A stretch of 64,000 nt of DNA from Brevibacillus brevis (lineage in GTDB: Bacteria; Bacillota; Bacilli; Brevibacillales; Brevibacillaceae): assembly GCF_031583145.1 (NCBI RefSeq), contig NZ_CP134050.1, positions 4,169,001 through 4,233,000 on the forward strand, read 5' to 3'. The position numbers were made by a program, and so were the translations under genes. Of the stretch, positions 42,358 through 51,588 are shown in pieces. The notes under the pieces were generated by a model. The model worked only from the letters and a program-made list of their open reading frames with translations. It had not been told where the DNA came from and made no database searches. How positions within the stretch are numbered: the first letter of the stretch is position 1; each line of letters opens with the position of its first letter.

Positions 42358-42933
42358 ATGGATAGCCATCGCTGCACACTTGGCGGAGCGATTTGGATCA
42401 ATTTGGCCAATACAATCAACAAAAGGCGCGTGGATAAACTCGATGAGCCCGCCAGCGTCATGTTCTGGCTCCAGGAAAACGGACTTCTGCGCGAGAGCGA
42501 CCGTCTCGTGCTGGAGAGTGAACCACGCCTTCTGGAAGTCACGGAAGTCCTTCGCTCTCTGCGGAATCTATGCCTGGACGTCCTCTCGGAACTGGAACAC
42601 GAGATTGCCCCGACTACCGTGAAACGTTTGCATGAAATTGCGGAAAACATCCAGGTGCGGCTGACCCTCTCCTCCTCACACGGCCTTCTCAAACTGGAGC
42701 ACGAGGGGGCTACTACGGAAGATCACCTCTCCTATCACGTGATCTCTTCCATGGTCCAGACGCTGCAGACAGTGCCAAAGGAGCGGATTCGCACCTGTGA
42801 GCATGAAGAGTGCATCTTGCACTTCATCGACACGTCCAAGTCGGGCAGAAGGCGCTGGTGCAGCATGGAGACGTGCGGAAACCGCCACAAGGCCGCCGAG
42901 TTCTATGCGAGGAAAAAGCAGAAGAATGGATAA
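42358..42933 (+). CDS. CGNR zinc-finger protein (ABATE domain)
   Basis: The 191-residue protein has an N-terminal ABATE (stress-induced regulator) domain with WINLANTINKRR and a C-terminal CGNR zinc finger: CEHEECILHFIDTSKSGRRRWCS, METCGNRHKAAEFYAR. The family contains transcription regulators of antibiotic and stress response. It is divergent from the PNPOx-like gene, which it may control. Confidence 0.9.
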   Translation: MDSHRCTLGGAIWINLANTINKRRVDKLDEPASVMFWLQENGLLRESDRLVLESEPRLLEVTEVLRSLRNLCLDVLSELEHEIAPTTVKRLHEIAENIQVRLTLSSSHGLLKLEHEGATTEDHLSYHVISSMVQTLQTVPKERIRTCEHEECILHFIDTSKSGRRRWCSMETCGNRHKAAEFYARKKQKNG

Positions 42934-42999
42934 AAGCAGCCCTCATCTTTTCATTCCCTTTATTGCCTGAAATTGGTATCATTTGGTAGGGAGGGATTG

Positions 43000-43581
43000 A
43001 TGATGACCGGATTTGCCAAAGTATTCTGGGGACTGATGCTCGTATTCCTGGACATTCGCATGAACCAATTTGACATTCTCCCGGATTTGCTGGGTTATAT
43101 TCTGGTATACGCTGGTCTCAGCGGACTGTCCGGGCTGCACGAGCATTTTCGCAAGGCGAAAGCCTTTTGCATTCCGCTGCTTATCATCTCCATTTTCGAA
43201 TTGCTGTCATTTCGGCTACGGTTTGAAATCACTGTGGATACGGCTGTCACGCCAGTCAGTTTTGTCGTCATCCTCATGACCATCGCTTTTTCGCTTTTGG
43301 ATTTGTTCATGATCTACCACTTGTGCAAAGGCATTGGATGCCTCGCGAAGCAGGCTGGAGCCTATCCGCTGGAGGAGAAGGCACGGCAGCGCTGGACGTA
43401 CTATTTGTGGATCGCGATCGTGATGACGCTTTTCCCGTTTCTGGCATTCACCGGTGCGATCAACGTCCTGATCCTGATCTTCATTCCGTTTTTCGTCGCC
43501 AGTCTGATCGTTTTTCTCCTGATCCTGCTTTTGGTACGGGAAGCTGACCGAATGCTTCCTCCTGCCGTGCAGACTGAATGA
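43000..43581 (+). CDS. Integral membrane protein (193 aa)
   Basis: The start at ATG 43000 (or 43003) follows GGGAGGG. Five or six hydrophobic helices are visible (about 6-24, 29-45, 60-80, 85-110, 140-160, 165-188). There is no recognised domain. It is convergent with the ABC-2 permease gene. Confidence 0.7.
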   Translation: MMTGFAKVFWGLMLVFLDIRMNQFDILPDLLGYILVYAGLSGLSGLHEHFRKAKAFCIPLLIISIFELLSFRLRFEITVDTAVTPVSFVVILMTIAFSLLDLFMIYHLCKGIGCLAKQAGAYPLEEKARQRWTYYLWIAIVMTLFPFLAFTGAINVLILIFIPFFVASLIVFLLILLLVREADRMLPPAVQTE

Positions 43582-43591
43582 AACCGCCCAT

Positions 43592-43633
43592 AAAAAAACC
43601 CGCCTTTGCATGCGAGATGCAAAAGCGGGTTTT
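43592..43633. terminator. Bidirectional terminator
   Basis: AAAACCCGC-TTTGCAT pairs with ATGCAAAAGCGGGTTTT; convergent genes meet here. Confidence 0.9.
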
Positions 43634-43638
43634 CGTTT

Positions 43639-44634
43639 TCAGGAAGTAACATCCCTTCGGATGAATACCGTGTACGCCACGATCAAAGCGGCCACTGCCC
43701 AGACTGTCAGCACTGTCAAGGAAAACGGCAATGTCATTCCTTTGATCGGCGGCAGCGTGCCGTTCAAGTAATCCGTCAGCTGCAGGTTGACGACAAACAG
43801 GTATTTGGACGACTCCCAGGACGAAGCCATCTGGGTCAAAATCGTCCCGCTGATCAGCGCGGCCATCATGATGCCCATCCCCGCCGCTGCACTCCGCACG
43901 AGGACCGAAACCATGAACGTAACCGTCCCGACCACGACGCAGACAAACCAGCCGAGGCCGTACTGCAGGAGCAGAAATTGCCATTGCGGCAGCATGAAGG
44001 CTCCGGACGTCTGCAGCTCTCCTCCCGTCACCTCAAAGCCGGTCAAAATCGGCAGCGTCCAGCCCGAATACCCGAACACCACCCCTGACATCGCATAGGC
44101 CAATAGCAGCGTCATCAACACCGTGAGCGAGGTGAACAGCAGCAAGGTGATGTACTTGCTCGTCAACACCTTCCACCTGCGGACGGGTCGGGTCAGCAAA
44201 AGCTTGATCGTCCCTTCGCTAAACTCGGCCGAGACCAGATCCACTGCCAGCACGACGATGATCATCGGCAAAAACATGGAAACCGCCTGGTCCATGAAAC
44301 CTCTGGCAAAAGTCGGTCCTCCCGGTGCCATCGGGTTGATGTCGTGATCCAGGTAATACTGCTGCTGCTGGATCTGCACCTTGATGAAGTCGCGCCATTC
44401 GTCGGGGAGGCGGCTGGACGCAAGCCGGTTTTGCATGTCGACGATCTTCTGGGTCAGGAGCGGCCGCCAATCCGTCGTGCCCATGCGCTCCTGGGCCGTG
44501 ATGACCGACCGGTATTGAGCGTAGGTAAAAATCGGGATGAGAATGGCCAGAATGAGCACGACGACGAGAAAGCGCCTTCGCCTGAGCAGTTTGACCGTCT
44601 CATTTTGCACCAGTCCCAGCATGCTTTGTCCCAT
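43639..44634 (-). CDS. ABC-2-type transporter permease
   Basis: ATG 44634 follows AAGGAGG by 8 nt. The 331-residue protein has an N-terminal helix (LLRRRRFLVVVLILAILIPIF), a long extracellular segment to about residue 115, five further helices and FSEGTIKLLLTRPVRRWKVLTSK, typical of ABC-2 exporters. It pairs with the ATPase upstream, with a 35-base overlap. Exports an unknown compound, drug or peptide. Confidence 0.9.
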   Translation of the reverse strand: MGQSMLGLVQNETVKLLRRRRFLVVVLILAILIPIFTYAQYRSVITAQERMGTTDWRPLLTQKIVDMQNRLASSRLPDEWRDFIKVQIQQQQYYLDHDINPMAPGGPTFARGFMDQAVSMFLPMIIVVLAVDLVSAEFSEGTIKLLLTRPVRRWKVLTSKYITLLLFTSLTVLMTLLLAYAMSGVVFGYSGWTLPILTGFEVTGGELQTSGAFMLPQWQFLLLQYGLGWFVCVVVGTVTFMVSVLVRSAAAGMGIMMAALISGTILTQMASSWESSKYLFVVNLQLTDYLNGTLPPIKGMTLPFSLTVLTVWAVAALIVAYTVFIRRDVTS

Positions 44635-45559
44635 GATCCGCACCTCCTTTGGTCAAGGTCAGGAACAAGTCCTCCAACGTTACCGTTTTTGTCGCAATGC
44701 CCATGACGGGGATGCCTGCATGCACCAAGGCTTCATTGGCCTCGCTGACGCGCTCTACCTCCATCCGGCACTTCAGCCGCTCCATGTCTGTTTCCCACAC
44801 TTCCGTGACGAAAGGGATCCCTTTCAGGACCTCGACCGCCTTTTTCCGATATTGCGGCTCGATCGTCCAGTCTACCCGATCGGCGAACTGCGCCATCAGC
44901 TCTTTTACCAAACCGACCGACACGACCTGCCCCTGATTGATGATCGCCACGCGGTCGCACATCATCTCGATCTCGCTGAGCATGTGACTCGAGATGAACA
45001 CCGCGAGCCCTTCCTCCTCCGCCAGCCTGCGGATGAACTGGCGCAGCTCGCGAATGCCAGCGGGATCAAGCCCGTTGGTCGGTTCGTCGAGGATGAGGAT
45101 CTTGGGACTGTGCAGGAGAGCCTGAGCGATTCCCAGCCGCTGCCGCATGCCGAGCGAATACGTCTTCACCTTGTCGTCAATCGCCCTCTCCAGATCGACG
45201 AACCGCACGATTTCCTCGATCCGCTCCCGGGAGATGCCGCCGCTCATCCGGGCGAATTGCTCCAGATTTTCCCGCCCCGTCATAAATTTGTACAGCTCCG
45301 GATTTTCCACGATGCACCCTACCTGGGCGATCGCCTCGGGGAATTGGTTAATCAAGGAGATCCCCCCGATCCGGACCTCTCCTCCATCCGCCGCCGCCAG
45401 CCCGACGAGCATGCGGATCGTTGTGGTTTTTCCCGCACCGTTCGGTCCCAGGAATCCGAATACTTCCCCTGCAAACACATCAAACGTAATATCGTGAATG
45501 ATCGGCTTTCCCCCGATCTTTTTGTGCAAACCTCTTACCGACAGTACGGTTTCAGCCAA
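44600..45559 (-). CDS. ABC transporter ATPase (ABC-2 exporter, BcrA-like)
   Basis: The TTG start at 45559 has AGGAGGG 7 nt upstream. The 319 residues have Walker A GPNGAGKTTT, LSGG replaced by YSLGMRQRLGIAQAL, Walker B ILILDEPTNGLDP and ISSHMLSEI. The C-terminal 100 residues form the DUF4162 domain. Likely drug or antimicrobial peptide export; no two-component system lies beside it. Confidence 0.92.
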   Translation of the reverse strand: MAETVLSVRGLHKKIGGKPIIHDITFDVFAGEVFGFLGPNGAGKTTTIRMLVGLAAADGGEVRIGGISLINQFPEAIAQVGCIVENPELYKFMTGRENLEQFARMSGGISRERIEEIVRFVDLERAIDDKVKTYSLGMRQRLGIAQALLHSPKILILDEPTNGLDPAGIRELRQFIRRLAEEEGLAVFISSHMLSEIEMMCDRVAIINQGQVVSVGLVKELMAQFADRVDWTIEPQYRKKAVEVLKGIPFVTEVWETDMERLKCRMEVERVSEANEALVHAGIPVMGIATKTVTLEDLFLTLTKGGADHGTKHAGTGAK

Positions 45560-45690
45560 CTAGCGACCCTCCTGTTCAATAGCCGTCCCATTGCCTGACG
45601 CGGGCGTTCCGTTTATGGTACACTGACAAAAGATGTCCATCCACATTATACCACGCAGGTCTACTCAACATCGAATAGGAGGAGGATCCG

Positions 45691-46476
45691 ATGCGCATAT
45701 CCGGACAAATGCTCTGGCGCACGGCAGGTCTCTTGTCTTTCGTATCCTTTTTGCTGTTTGCCACGGGCTTTGTCCTCGCCCTGAACCCGCAGCAGCTGGC
45801 TCCGACGAAAGCGACGGCGCCTTCCCGAACACCTGAATCGGCCGCTCCGCCCACTGAGGGTATCCAAAAAGTCGTCGCCCTCGGCGATTCCCTGACGCGA
45901 GGTGCAGGCGACGCCAACGGACAAGGCTACGCCGGTCTGGTTCGCCAGGCGTTGGAGAAAAAAATCGGCAAGCCGGTTACCTTCTCCAACCTGGCGATCA
46001 ACGGCCAAGAGTCGCCCGAGCTGGTCAAGCAGCTATCCCAGGAGCAAGTCAAAAAGCAGCTGGCCGAAGCCAACCTTGTATTGTTTACGATCGGCGGCAA
46101 CGACCTGTTCAGTCAGTCCGGCGGCCTGTATACCATTGATCCACAAAAATTGGCCGCAGCTACAAAAGAGCTCACGGCCAATTTTGAGGAAGTGATCCGG
46201 CAAATCCGAGCTGTCAACAAGCAGGCGACGATCCTCTACCCGTCGCTGTACAATCCGTTTGGCGACACCGAGGCTGCCGCCGAAACCGTACAGCCTGTGC
46301 TGGACTGGAACGACACCGCAGCCCGGATCGCCGCGAAATATCCGCATGTCATCGTCGTACCGACGTATGATCTATTTGTGAACAAAGAGAAAACGTACCT
46401 GTATACCGACCATTTCCACCCGAACGCTGCCGGCTATGCCCGCATCGCGGACCGGATCCTGCAAGCGCTAGAGTGA
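45691..46476 (+). CDS. SGNH/GDSL lipase-esterase
   Basis: The 261-residue protein has an N-terminal signal/anchor (residues 9-30), a Pro/Ala/Thr-rich stretch and the GDSL domain: block I VVALGDSLTRGAG, block III FTIGGNDLF and block V DHFHPNAAGYA. Probably acts outside the membrane on lipids or acetyl groups. Its end overlaps the MFS gene end by 9 bases. Confidence 0.88.
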   Translation: MRISGQMLWRTAGLLSFVSFLLFATGFVLALNPQQLAPTKATAPSRTPESAAPPTEGIQKVVALGDSLTRGAGDANGQGYAGLVRQALEKKIGKPVTFSNLAINGQESPELVKQLSQEQVKKQLAEANLVLFTIGGNDLFSQSGGLYTIDPQKLAAATKELTANFEEVIRQIRAVNKQATILYPSLYNPFGDTEAAAETVQPVLDWNDTAARIAAKYPHVIVVPTYDLFVNKEKTYLYTDHFHPNAAGYARIADRILQALE

Positions 46477-47703
46477 GTCGACCCGAGCGTAGTTGATCGA
46501 CTTGCCGTTCGCAAGGATATAGGCCCTCTGTCCCGCCCACTGAAAGGCGCTGCTGAGCAGGGAGAACGCAGCGACGGTGAGGAACAAGGTCATGCCTCCG
46601 TACTGGGCAAGCAGAATGCCGCCAAGCCAGGGGCCTGCGAATTGCCCCAGGTTGCTGAAGCTTTTGGCACCGTAGTAGCTGCCTCGCATACCCTCGGGGG
46701 CCATACGGTCGATCAGCACATCACCCGACGTAAAGGTGAGGATTTCCCCGAAGGTAAAGAATACCATGGCGATGATAAAGACGATCCAGGAGCCCGCGAA
46801 GGCGTACCCCACGTCGCCGATCGCATACATGACGTTCCCGACCACGATTGCGGTGAGGGGCGTCTTTTTTTCTGCCCATGCCGTCAAAGGAAGCTGCATC
46901 ACGACGACGACGATGGCGTTGATGCTCATCAGTATCGCAAACAGCTCCGTTCCGCTCACGACCGTCATTTCGGCGTATTTGGCCAGCGTCGAAGACATTT
47001 GCGAGTAGCCGATCGCCCCCAGCATTCCCGCCACCATGTACAGGCGGAACGCTTTGTCGTTCACCACGACGTTGAATGCCCTTCTGAATGTCACATGCTC
47101 TTTCTTCTGTCCTTCGATTTTCTTGATGCCGAACTTGTTCAGAAGCCCCTGCAAGCTGACGACGTAAATCAGGTAGATCAGCGCGGTGATCATGAACGGC
47201 AGCGCCACCGAGGTCTTCGCCAGTACCGCTCCTGCGATTGGCCCCACTGCTACCCCGACGTTGATGGCCGTATAGCGCAGGCTGAACACCCGAAAGCGCT
47301 TCTCGGGTGGAGTCACATCCGCCATCAAGGCCTGGGAGACCGGCTCGTAAAACGAACGACAGAGACCGCCCGCCATGTTCAGAATGAGCAGTACCATCGG
47401 ATTCTTGCTGAGGGCAAATCCGACAAACACCAGCGTCCAGACGTACAAGGCTCCGATCATGACCCGCCTTCGCCCGATCCGGTCGGACAAGGTCCCGGCG
47501 ATAAAGCCCCCCAAAGTCCCGGCCAGCGGACCCGCCCCAATCGTCAGGCCGATCGTCGCCAAATCCATATCCGTGTTGTTGGATAAGTAAAGAAATAAAA
47601 ACGGCATGCTCATGGAGCTGGCCGCCCTGACAAAAACGGTCCCGATCACCAGCGACCAGACGATCGGGTGAAACTCCTTCAACAGCGACAAAACCCTACT
47701 CAT
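46468..47703 (-). CDS. MFS transporter (drug efflux type)
   Basis: A 411-residue carrier with 12 helices and the loop motif GTLSDRIGRRRVMIG. The family resembles DHA1 efflux pumps such as YttB/Yhck; substrate unknown. ATG 47703 follows GAGGAGAGAGAG. The upstream 250 bases contain dispersed-repeat copy C. Confidence 0.88.
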   Translation of the reverse strand: MSRVLSLLKEFHPIVWSLVIGTVFVRAASSMSMPFLFLYLSNNTDMDLATIGLTIGAGPLAGTLGGFIAGTLSDRIGRRRVMIGALYVWTLVFVGFALSKNPMVLLILNMAGGLCRSFYEPVSQALMADVTPPEKRFRVFSLRYTAINVGVAVGPIAGAVLAKTSVALPFMITALIYLIYVVSLQGLLNKFGIKKIEGQKKEHVTFRRAFNVVVNDKAFRLYMVAGMLGAIGYSQMSSTLAKYAEMTVVSGTELFAILMSINAIVVVVMQLPLTAWAEKKTPLTAIVVGNVMYAIGDVGYAFAGSWIVFIIAMVFFTFGEILTFTSGDVLIDRMAPEGMRGSYYGAKSFSNLGQFAGPWLGGILLAQYGGMTLFLTVAAFSLLSSAFQWAGQRAYILANGKSINYARVDSL

Positions 47704-47880
47704 GATCTCTCTCTCCTCGACAACTGTTCTGCGCTGGATGCCCGCCAGAACAGACGCTCTGTGTTTTCCCCATTGTAGAGAGGAGATACGCGTTCGTCAA
47801 TCAGCATTCAAAATTTTTGGATTATGAAAAATTTCTATGAGCCTCTCCAATCCTTCGATAACGAATCCAATCGAAGCTAG

Positions 47881-47939
47881 AAAACCTGGCTGCGCCATGC
47901 CATTTGCCGGAGCCACGGCTGCTTATCTATACAAAAAAA
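47881..47939 (-). repeat. Dispersed intergenic repeat, copy C (internal deletion)
   Basis: It matches copy A at both ends (AAACCTGG, GCGCCATGCC, GGCTGC, TATCTRTACAAAAAAA) but lacks about 30 bases, including the central hairpin. As in copies A and B, it begins at the terminator T run of the gene upstream on the minus strand. Confidence 0.65.
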
Positions 47940-47955
47940 CCGGGCAAATGCCCGG
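47932..47955 (-). terminator. Terminator of the ytnP-like gene
   Basis: CCGGGC-AAAT-GCCCGG followed on the minus strand by TTTTTTTG. Confidence 0.85.
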
Positions 47956-47956
47956 C

Positions 47957-48805
47957 TTACAGTTCTACATCAAGATGCTCGACGATCTCGCCCTGCTCGT
48001 TCCACTTTACGACGCGGTAAATGGCGTCGTGGTAAAACGTGAAGGACGCTCCTTGTGCGATTCCGCCCTTGATCCACTTTTCTTTGGCAAAAATGGAGGT
48101 CATCGGGTAATCGTCGTACGCCATCACCCACAAGGGATTTTGGTGGGCATGGGTTGGCATGATGTCTGCGAGGTGCAAAGCGATCTGTCCTTCGCTCTCC
48201 ATCCGCACGACGGCATGTCCCTGGCTATGCCCTCCCGTATGGTGCAGCGTCATTCCCGGCAGTACTTCATGCTCCTCGCCATACGTTTGCACCTGGCGCT
48301 CGATCGGTCTCCAGTTTTCTTCCCAGTAGGTGTTGCGCGAGCGGATATTGGGTTCCCGCATCTCCGCCCACTCCTGCTCCTGGACGAAAATCACCGCACG
48401 CGGGAACGTCGGTACGAGCTTTCCGTCCTGCCACGTAACCAGGCCATTGCAATGGTCGTAGTGCATATGAGTCATGACCACGATATCGATGTCATCTGGC
48501 GTCAGTCCTTTTGCCGCAAGCGATTCTACAATTCGGGACTCCTCGGCCAACCCGAAGTTGCGCTTCTGCTTGTCCGTCAAGCGGCCATTCCCCATGCCTG
48601 CTTCGATCAGAATACGCTTGCCGTCTGCCTCTACCAGGATCGGGTCTGCACGCAGCGGAATTTGATTCAGCTCATTGTTCGGGTACTTGCGGCTCCACAG
48701 CGGTTTCGGAACGACGCCAAACATCGCTCCGCCATCCAGTTGGGTGAGGCCTCCCTGCAACCAGGTCAAGTGAAAAGCTCCCAGTTTCCATTCGTTCAAT
48801 TTCAT
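47957..48805 (-). CDS. ytnP: MBL-fold lactonase-like hydrolase YtnP
   Basis: The 282 residues contain the zinc motif HMHYDH at 113-118, TGGHSQGH and the LADIMPTHAH segment. It closely resembles YtnP, a lactonase that in B. subtilis degrades signals of streptomycetes. The start has GGAGGGG 8 nt upstream. Substrate here is not shown by sequence. Confidence 0.88.
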   Translation of the reverse strand: MKLNEWKLGAFHLTWLQGGLTQLDGGAMFGVVPKPLWSRKYPNNELNQIPLRADPILVEADGKRILIEAGMGNGRLTDKQKRNFGLAEESRIVESLAAKGLTPDDIDIVVMTHMHYDHCNGLVTWQDGKLVPTFPRAVIFVQEQEWAEMREPNIRSRNTYWEENWRPIERQVQTYGEEHEVLPGMTLHHTGGHSQGHAVVRMESEGQIALHLADIMPTHAHQNPLWVMAYDDYPMTSIFAKEKWIKGGIAQGASFTFYHDAIYRVVKWNEQGEIVEHLDVEL

Positions 48806-48857
48806 ACTAGTCCCCTCCTAGCCGCCGAGTATATCCCCCCTACAAGTGGGGGTGACA

Positions 48858-48884
48858 CAAAAAAAGCACTCCGTCAAGAGTGCC
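48858..48884 (-). terminator. Terminator of the 98-aa gene
   Basis: GGCACTC and GAGTGC arms with a 6-nt loop, then TTTTTTT on the minus strand. Confidence 0.85.
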
Positions 48885-49181
48885 TTACTGCTTCTCCGCC
48901 ACACTCACGGTTCGCGTCGCTGGAGCGATTTCCAACAAGATCTCACTGGAGACGGCTTGCACCGTTACATCGGAATCAGAATGTCTATGATGGAGTACGA
49001 GTTGGGCTACCTTTTCGTTTTCCCGATACACACTGATCAGCGTCTGCAGGGGGTTTGCACTACCGCCTGCGATCAGCTTAAAGCCCGGGGAAATGGTGAA
49101 CGTCCATCCTTCCACTTCTATTAAAGGAGAATTCGAATATAGGAAGTGACGCTTCCCCAGCAGTATGCCATTGTGATTCAT
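48885..49181 (-). CDS. Hypothetical protein (98 aa)
   Basis: ATG 49181 is used; an in-frame TTG at 49199 would overlap the GGGGG box. The protein is beta-rich (VEGWTFTISPGFKLIAGG) and soluble, and no family is recognised. It is monocistronic with its own terminator. Confidence 0.65.
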   Translation of the reverse strand: MNHNGILLGKRHFLYSNSPLIEVEGWTFTISPGFKLIAGGSANPLQTLISVYRENEKVAQLVLHHRHSDSDVTVQAVSSEILLEIAPATRTVSVAEKQ

Positions 49182-49349
49182 CAAGGCGAGTGCCCCCAAT
49201 CAAAGGAATTTGAACAGTATGGTATTATTTTGCAAGAATTTAACTACGATGAAAAGTCTTTCGACAAAAGTTCCAAAAAGCTGACATCTCTTTTCATCAT
49301 ACACTACGTTTTTACTTTTCGAAATAAAAAATCTCTTCCGATCAAATGT

Positions 49350-51353
49350 TCAGACGGTTCGGCCGATCGCAGCCCCTTCGTAAATGGCGCGTTTGGCATC
49401 CAGCTCGCCCGCTTCTCTCGCGCCGCCGATCAGATGGACAGGCAGACGCCCCTGCAAGGCGTGGTAAAGGCTGTCGTTAGGTGTAGCCCCGGCAGCGATA
49501 ATCACGGTGTCCGCCGCGATGAATTGTTCCGCTTCCTGCAAGCGGATCACGACTCCCTCCGGAGTGATTTCCTTGTACTCGATTCTCGTCAGCATCTCCA
49601 CGCCATGCCGCTGCAAATTGTCCAGGACAGCCCAGCGGGTCGTTTTGCCCAGGCCTGTTCCTACATGCTTGCCGCGACGGAGCATGTATACTTTCCTGCC
49701 GCTTCTTTGGAGGCGCTGCAGCGTCTGGTCATCGAGAATGCGGTACTCCAGGAGATAGGAAATAGACTCGGGCGACAAGGGTCGATCCTGGACCAACAAG
49801 TGTGAAAGGTCGCAAGCGATCCCTCCAGCCCCAACGATCGCTACTTGGCGGCCTACTTTTGCCTCGCCTTCAAACACGCGGTCGTAGCTCACCACATTCG
49901 GTAAGTCTACACCCGGGATGTCCGGACGGCGGGGAATGACGCCAGTCGCCACGACCACTTCTTCAAACCCTTCCTCGATCAGGGAGTCGGCTGTTGCAGC
50001 CGTATTGAGCCGAATGGGGACACCCCATTTGTCCAGCTGCGTCCGGTAATAGCGCAGTGTCTCGTTGAACTCTTCCTTCCCGGGTACCTGCCTGGCGTAG
50101 TTGAGCTGACCCCCGATCCGGCTTCCCTTTTCAAATACGACGACCTGATGCCCGCGCTCAGCGAGTACGCGAGCTGCTTCCAGGCCGGCCGGGCCTGCGC
50201 CTACGACTGCGACTCTCTTGCGCGTCTCAGCGGGGACCAGCGCCCATTCCCGTTCCCTGCCTACGACAGGATTGACCATGCAGGACGCCACTTTGCCGGA
50301 AAAGATATGGTCCAGACAGGCTTGATTGCAGGCAATGCACGTATTGACCTCATCGAATCGGCCTTCCCTGCTTTTGCGGACGATCTGCGAATCGGCGAGC
50401 AGCGGGCGGGCCATCGACACGAGATCGCTTCTCCCTTCGCGGACGATCGTTTCCGCCTGGCGCAGGTCGTTGATGCGATTGCTGGCGATCACCGGAATGC
50501 CGACCGCTTTCTTTACCTGCTCCGCGACCCAGACGTATGCGCCGCGAGGAACCATCATCGCGATCGTCGGCACACGGGATTCGTGCCAGCCGATTCCGAC
50601 GTTCAAGGCGTCCACGCCTGCTCCTTCGAGCATGGCGGCAAAGGCGAGCGTCTCCTCCATTGTGGTGCTATCCGGGACCAGGTCCAGCCCGGACATGCGG
50701 AAGAGCACGGGATAATCTTTGCCTACAGCTTCCCTCACTCGCTTCGCCACTTCGACACCAAAGCGCGCACGGCGGGCAAAATCCCCTCCCCATTCGTCAT
50801 CCCGATGATTGGTGACGGGAGATAAAAATTGATTTATCAAATAACCTTCGGAGCCCATAATTTCTACCGCATCAAAGCCGGCCCTTTTTGCCCTGACCGC
50901 TCCGTCCGCGAACGATTGGATCGTGAGCTCAATTTCAGCTGCACTCATCGCTCGCGGCCTGTGGCGATTGATGGGGGCCTGCAGGGCAGACGGGGCGACG
51001 GATTCCATTCCTGTCGACTCCGGATGCGCATACCGTCCCGAGTGAAAAAGCTGGAGCGCAATTTTCCCGCCCGCATCATGCACCGCGGTGCTGATCAAAC
51101 GAAGCGGCTCGATATGGTCATCCAGGTACACGTTGCAGTACGCATCGCCCATCCCCCCTTCCGGACGGACAGCCGCCCCTCCCGTCACGATCAGCCCGAC
51201 TTCTCCCCTCGCTCGCTCGGCGTAAAAGGCCGCCAGCCGTTCTACCCCGCCTTCCAGCCTTTCAAAACCGACGTGCATCGATCCCATCACGATTCTGTTT
51301 CGCAGTGTCATCGACCCGATCCGGATCGGCTCCAGCACTTTGGTAATGCCCAT
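49350..51353 (-). CDS. fadH: NADH:flavin oxidoreductase, 2,4-dienoyl-CoA reductase type
   Basis: The 667-residue protein has an old-yellow-enzyme barrel (1-330), a 4Fe-4S cluster motif C339-x2-C342-x3-C346-x11-C358 and an FAD/NAD-binding domain beginning VAVVGAGPAG (381-390). This is the architecture of FadH, which reduces 2,4-dienoyl-CoA in degradation of unsaturated fatty acids, though trimethylamine dehydrogenase relatives share it. GGAGGG precedes ATG 51353. Candidate cre and FadR-like sites lie upstream. Confidence 0.88.
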   Translation of the reverse strand: MGITKVLEPIRIGSMTLRNRIVMGSMHVGFERLEGGVERLAAFYAERARGEVGLIVTGGAAVRPEGGMGDAYCNVYLDDHIEPLRLISTAVHDAGGKIALQLFHSGRYAHPESTGMESVAPSALQAPINRHRPRAMSAAEIELTIQSFADGAVRAKRAGFDAVEIMGSEGYLINQFLSPVTNHRDDEWGGDFARRARFGVEVAKRVREAVGKDYPVLFRMSGLDLVPDSTTMEETLAFAAMLEGAGVDALNVGIGWHESRVPTIAMMVPRGAYVWVAEQVKKAVGIPVIASNRINDLRQAETIVREGRSDLVSMARPLLADSQIVRKSREGRFDEVNTCIACNQACLDHIFSGKVASCMVNPVVGREREWALVPAETRKRVAVVGAGPAGLEAARVLAERGHQVVVFEKGSRIGGQLNYARQVPGKEEFNETLRYYRTQLDKWGVPIRLNTAATADSLIEEGFEEVVVATGVIPRRPDIPGVDLPNVVSYDRVFEGEAKVGRQVAIVGAGGIACDLSHLLVQDRPLSPESISYLLEYRILDDQTLQRLQRSGRKVYMLRRGKHVGTGLGKTTRWAVLDNLQRHGVEMLTRIEYKEITPEGVVIRLQEAEQFIAADTVIIAAGATPNDSLYHALQGRLPVHLIGGAREAGELDAKRAIYEGAAIGRTV

Positions 51354-51379
51354 GGTTTTTTCCCTCCATCGCCGTCGAG

Positions 51380-51393
51380 TGAATGTTCATTCA
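51380..51393. promoter_or_regulatory. FadR/TetR-like operator before fadH
   Basis: TGAATG-TT-CATTCA, an inverted repeat related to the B. subtilis FadR box but 4 bp shorter. It lies between a minus-strand TATAAC (51401-51406) and the ribosome site. Confidence 0.45.
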
Positions 51394-51456
51394 TTATTCT
51401 GTTATACTGCTTCTCTCCCCCGACCCGATTTCCCTTCTAGCTGATTTCGTGAAATT

Positions 51457-51470
51457 TGTAAGCGCATTCA
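51457..51470. promoter_or_regulatory. Candidate cre (CcpA) site upstream of fadH
   Basis: TGTAAGCGCATTCA matches 13 of 14 positions of the cre consensus TGWAANCGNTNWCA. It is about 100 nt upstream of the fadH start. Confidence 0.45.
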
Positions 51471-51551
51471 GTTAAGAGTACGTCTAATTAGCTTCCCTGT
51501 CTTTTCGCATCGAGTCTGAATCGATCGTCTACGCTTTGATGCCGAGGATGG

Positions 51552-51588
51552 AAAAAAGCTCAGGGAGCAGGCCCCGAGCTTTTTAGTC
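51552..51588 (-). terminator. Terminator after the 164-aa gene
   Basis: AAAAGCTCGGGG and its near-complement CTCCCTGAGCTTTT on the minus strand, ending in TTTTTTCC. Confidence 0.75.

Noticed and set aside
46642..47586. 314-codon plus-strand frame
   Set aside because: Antisense to an MFS gene; rich in His, Arg and Asp with no domain.
47837..49036. 399-codon plus-strand frame
   Set aside because: It runs antisense through the ytnP-like gene, whose zinc motif and codon pattern are clear; it also begins in a repeat copy.
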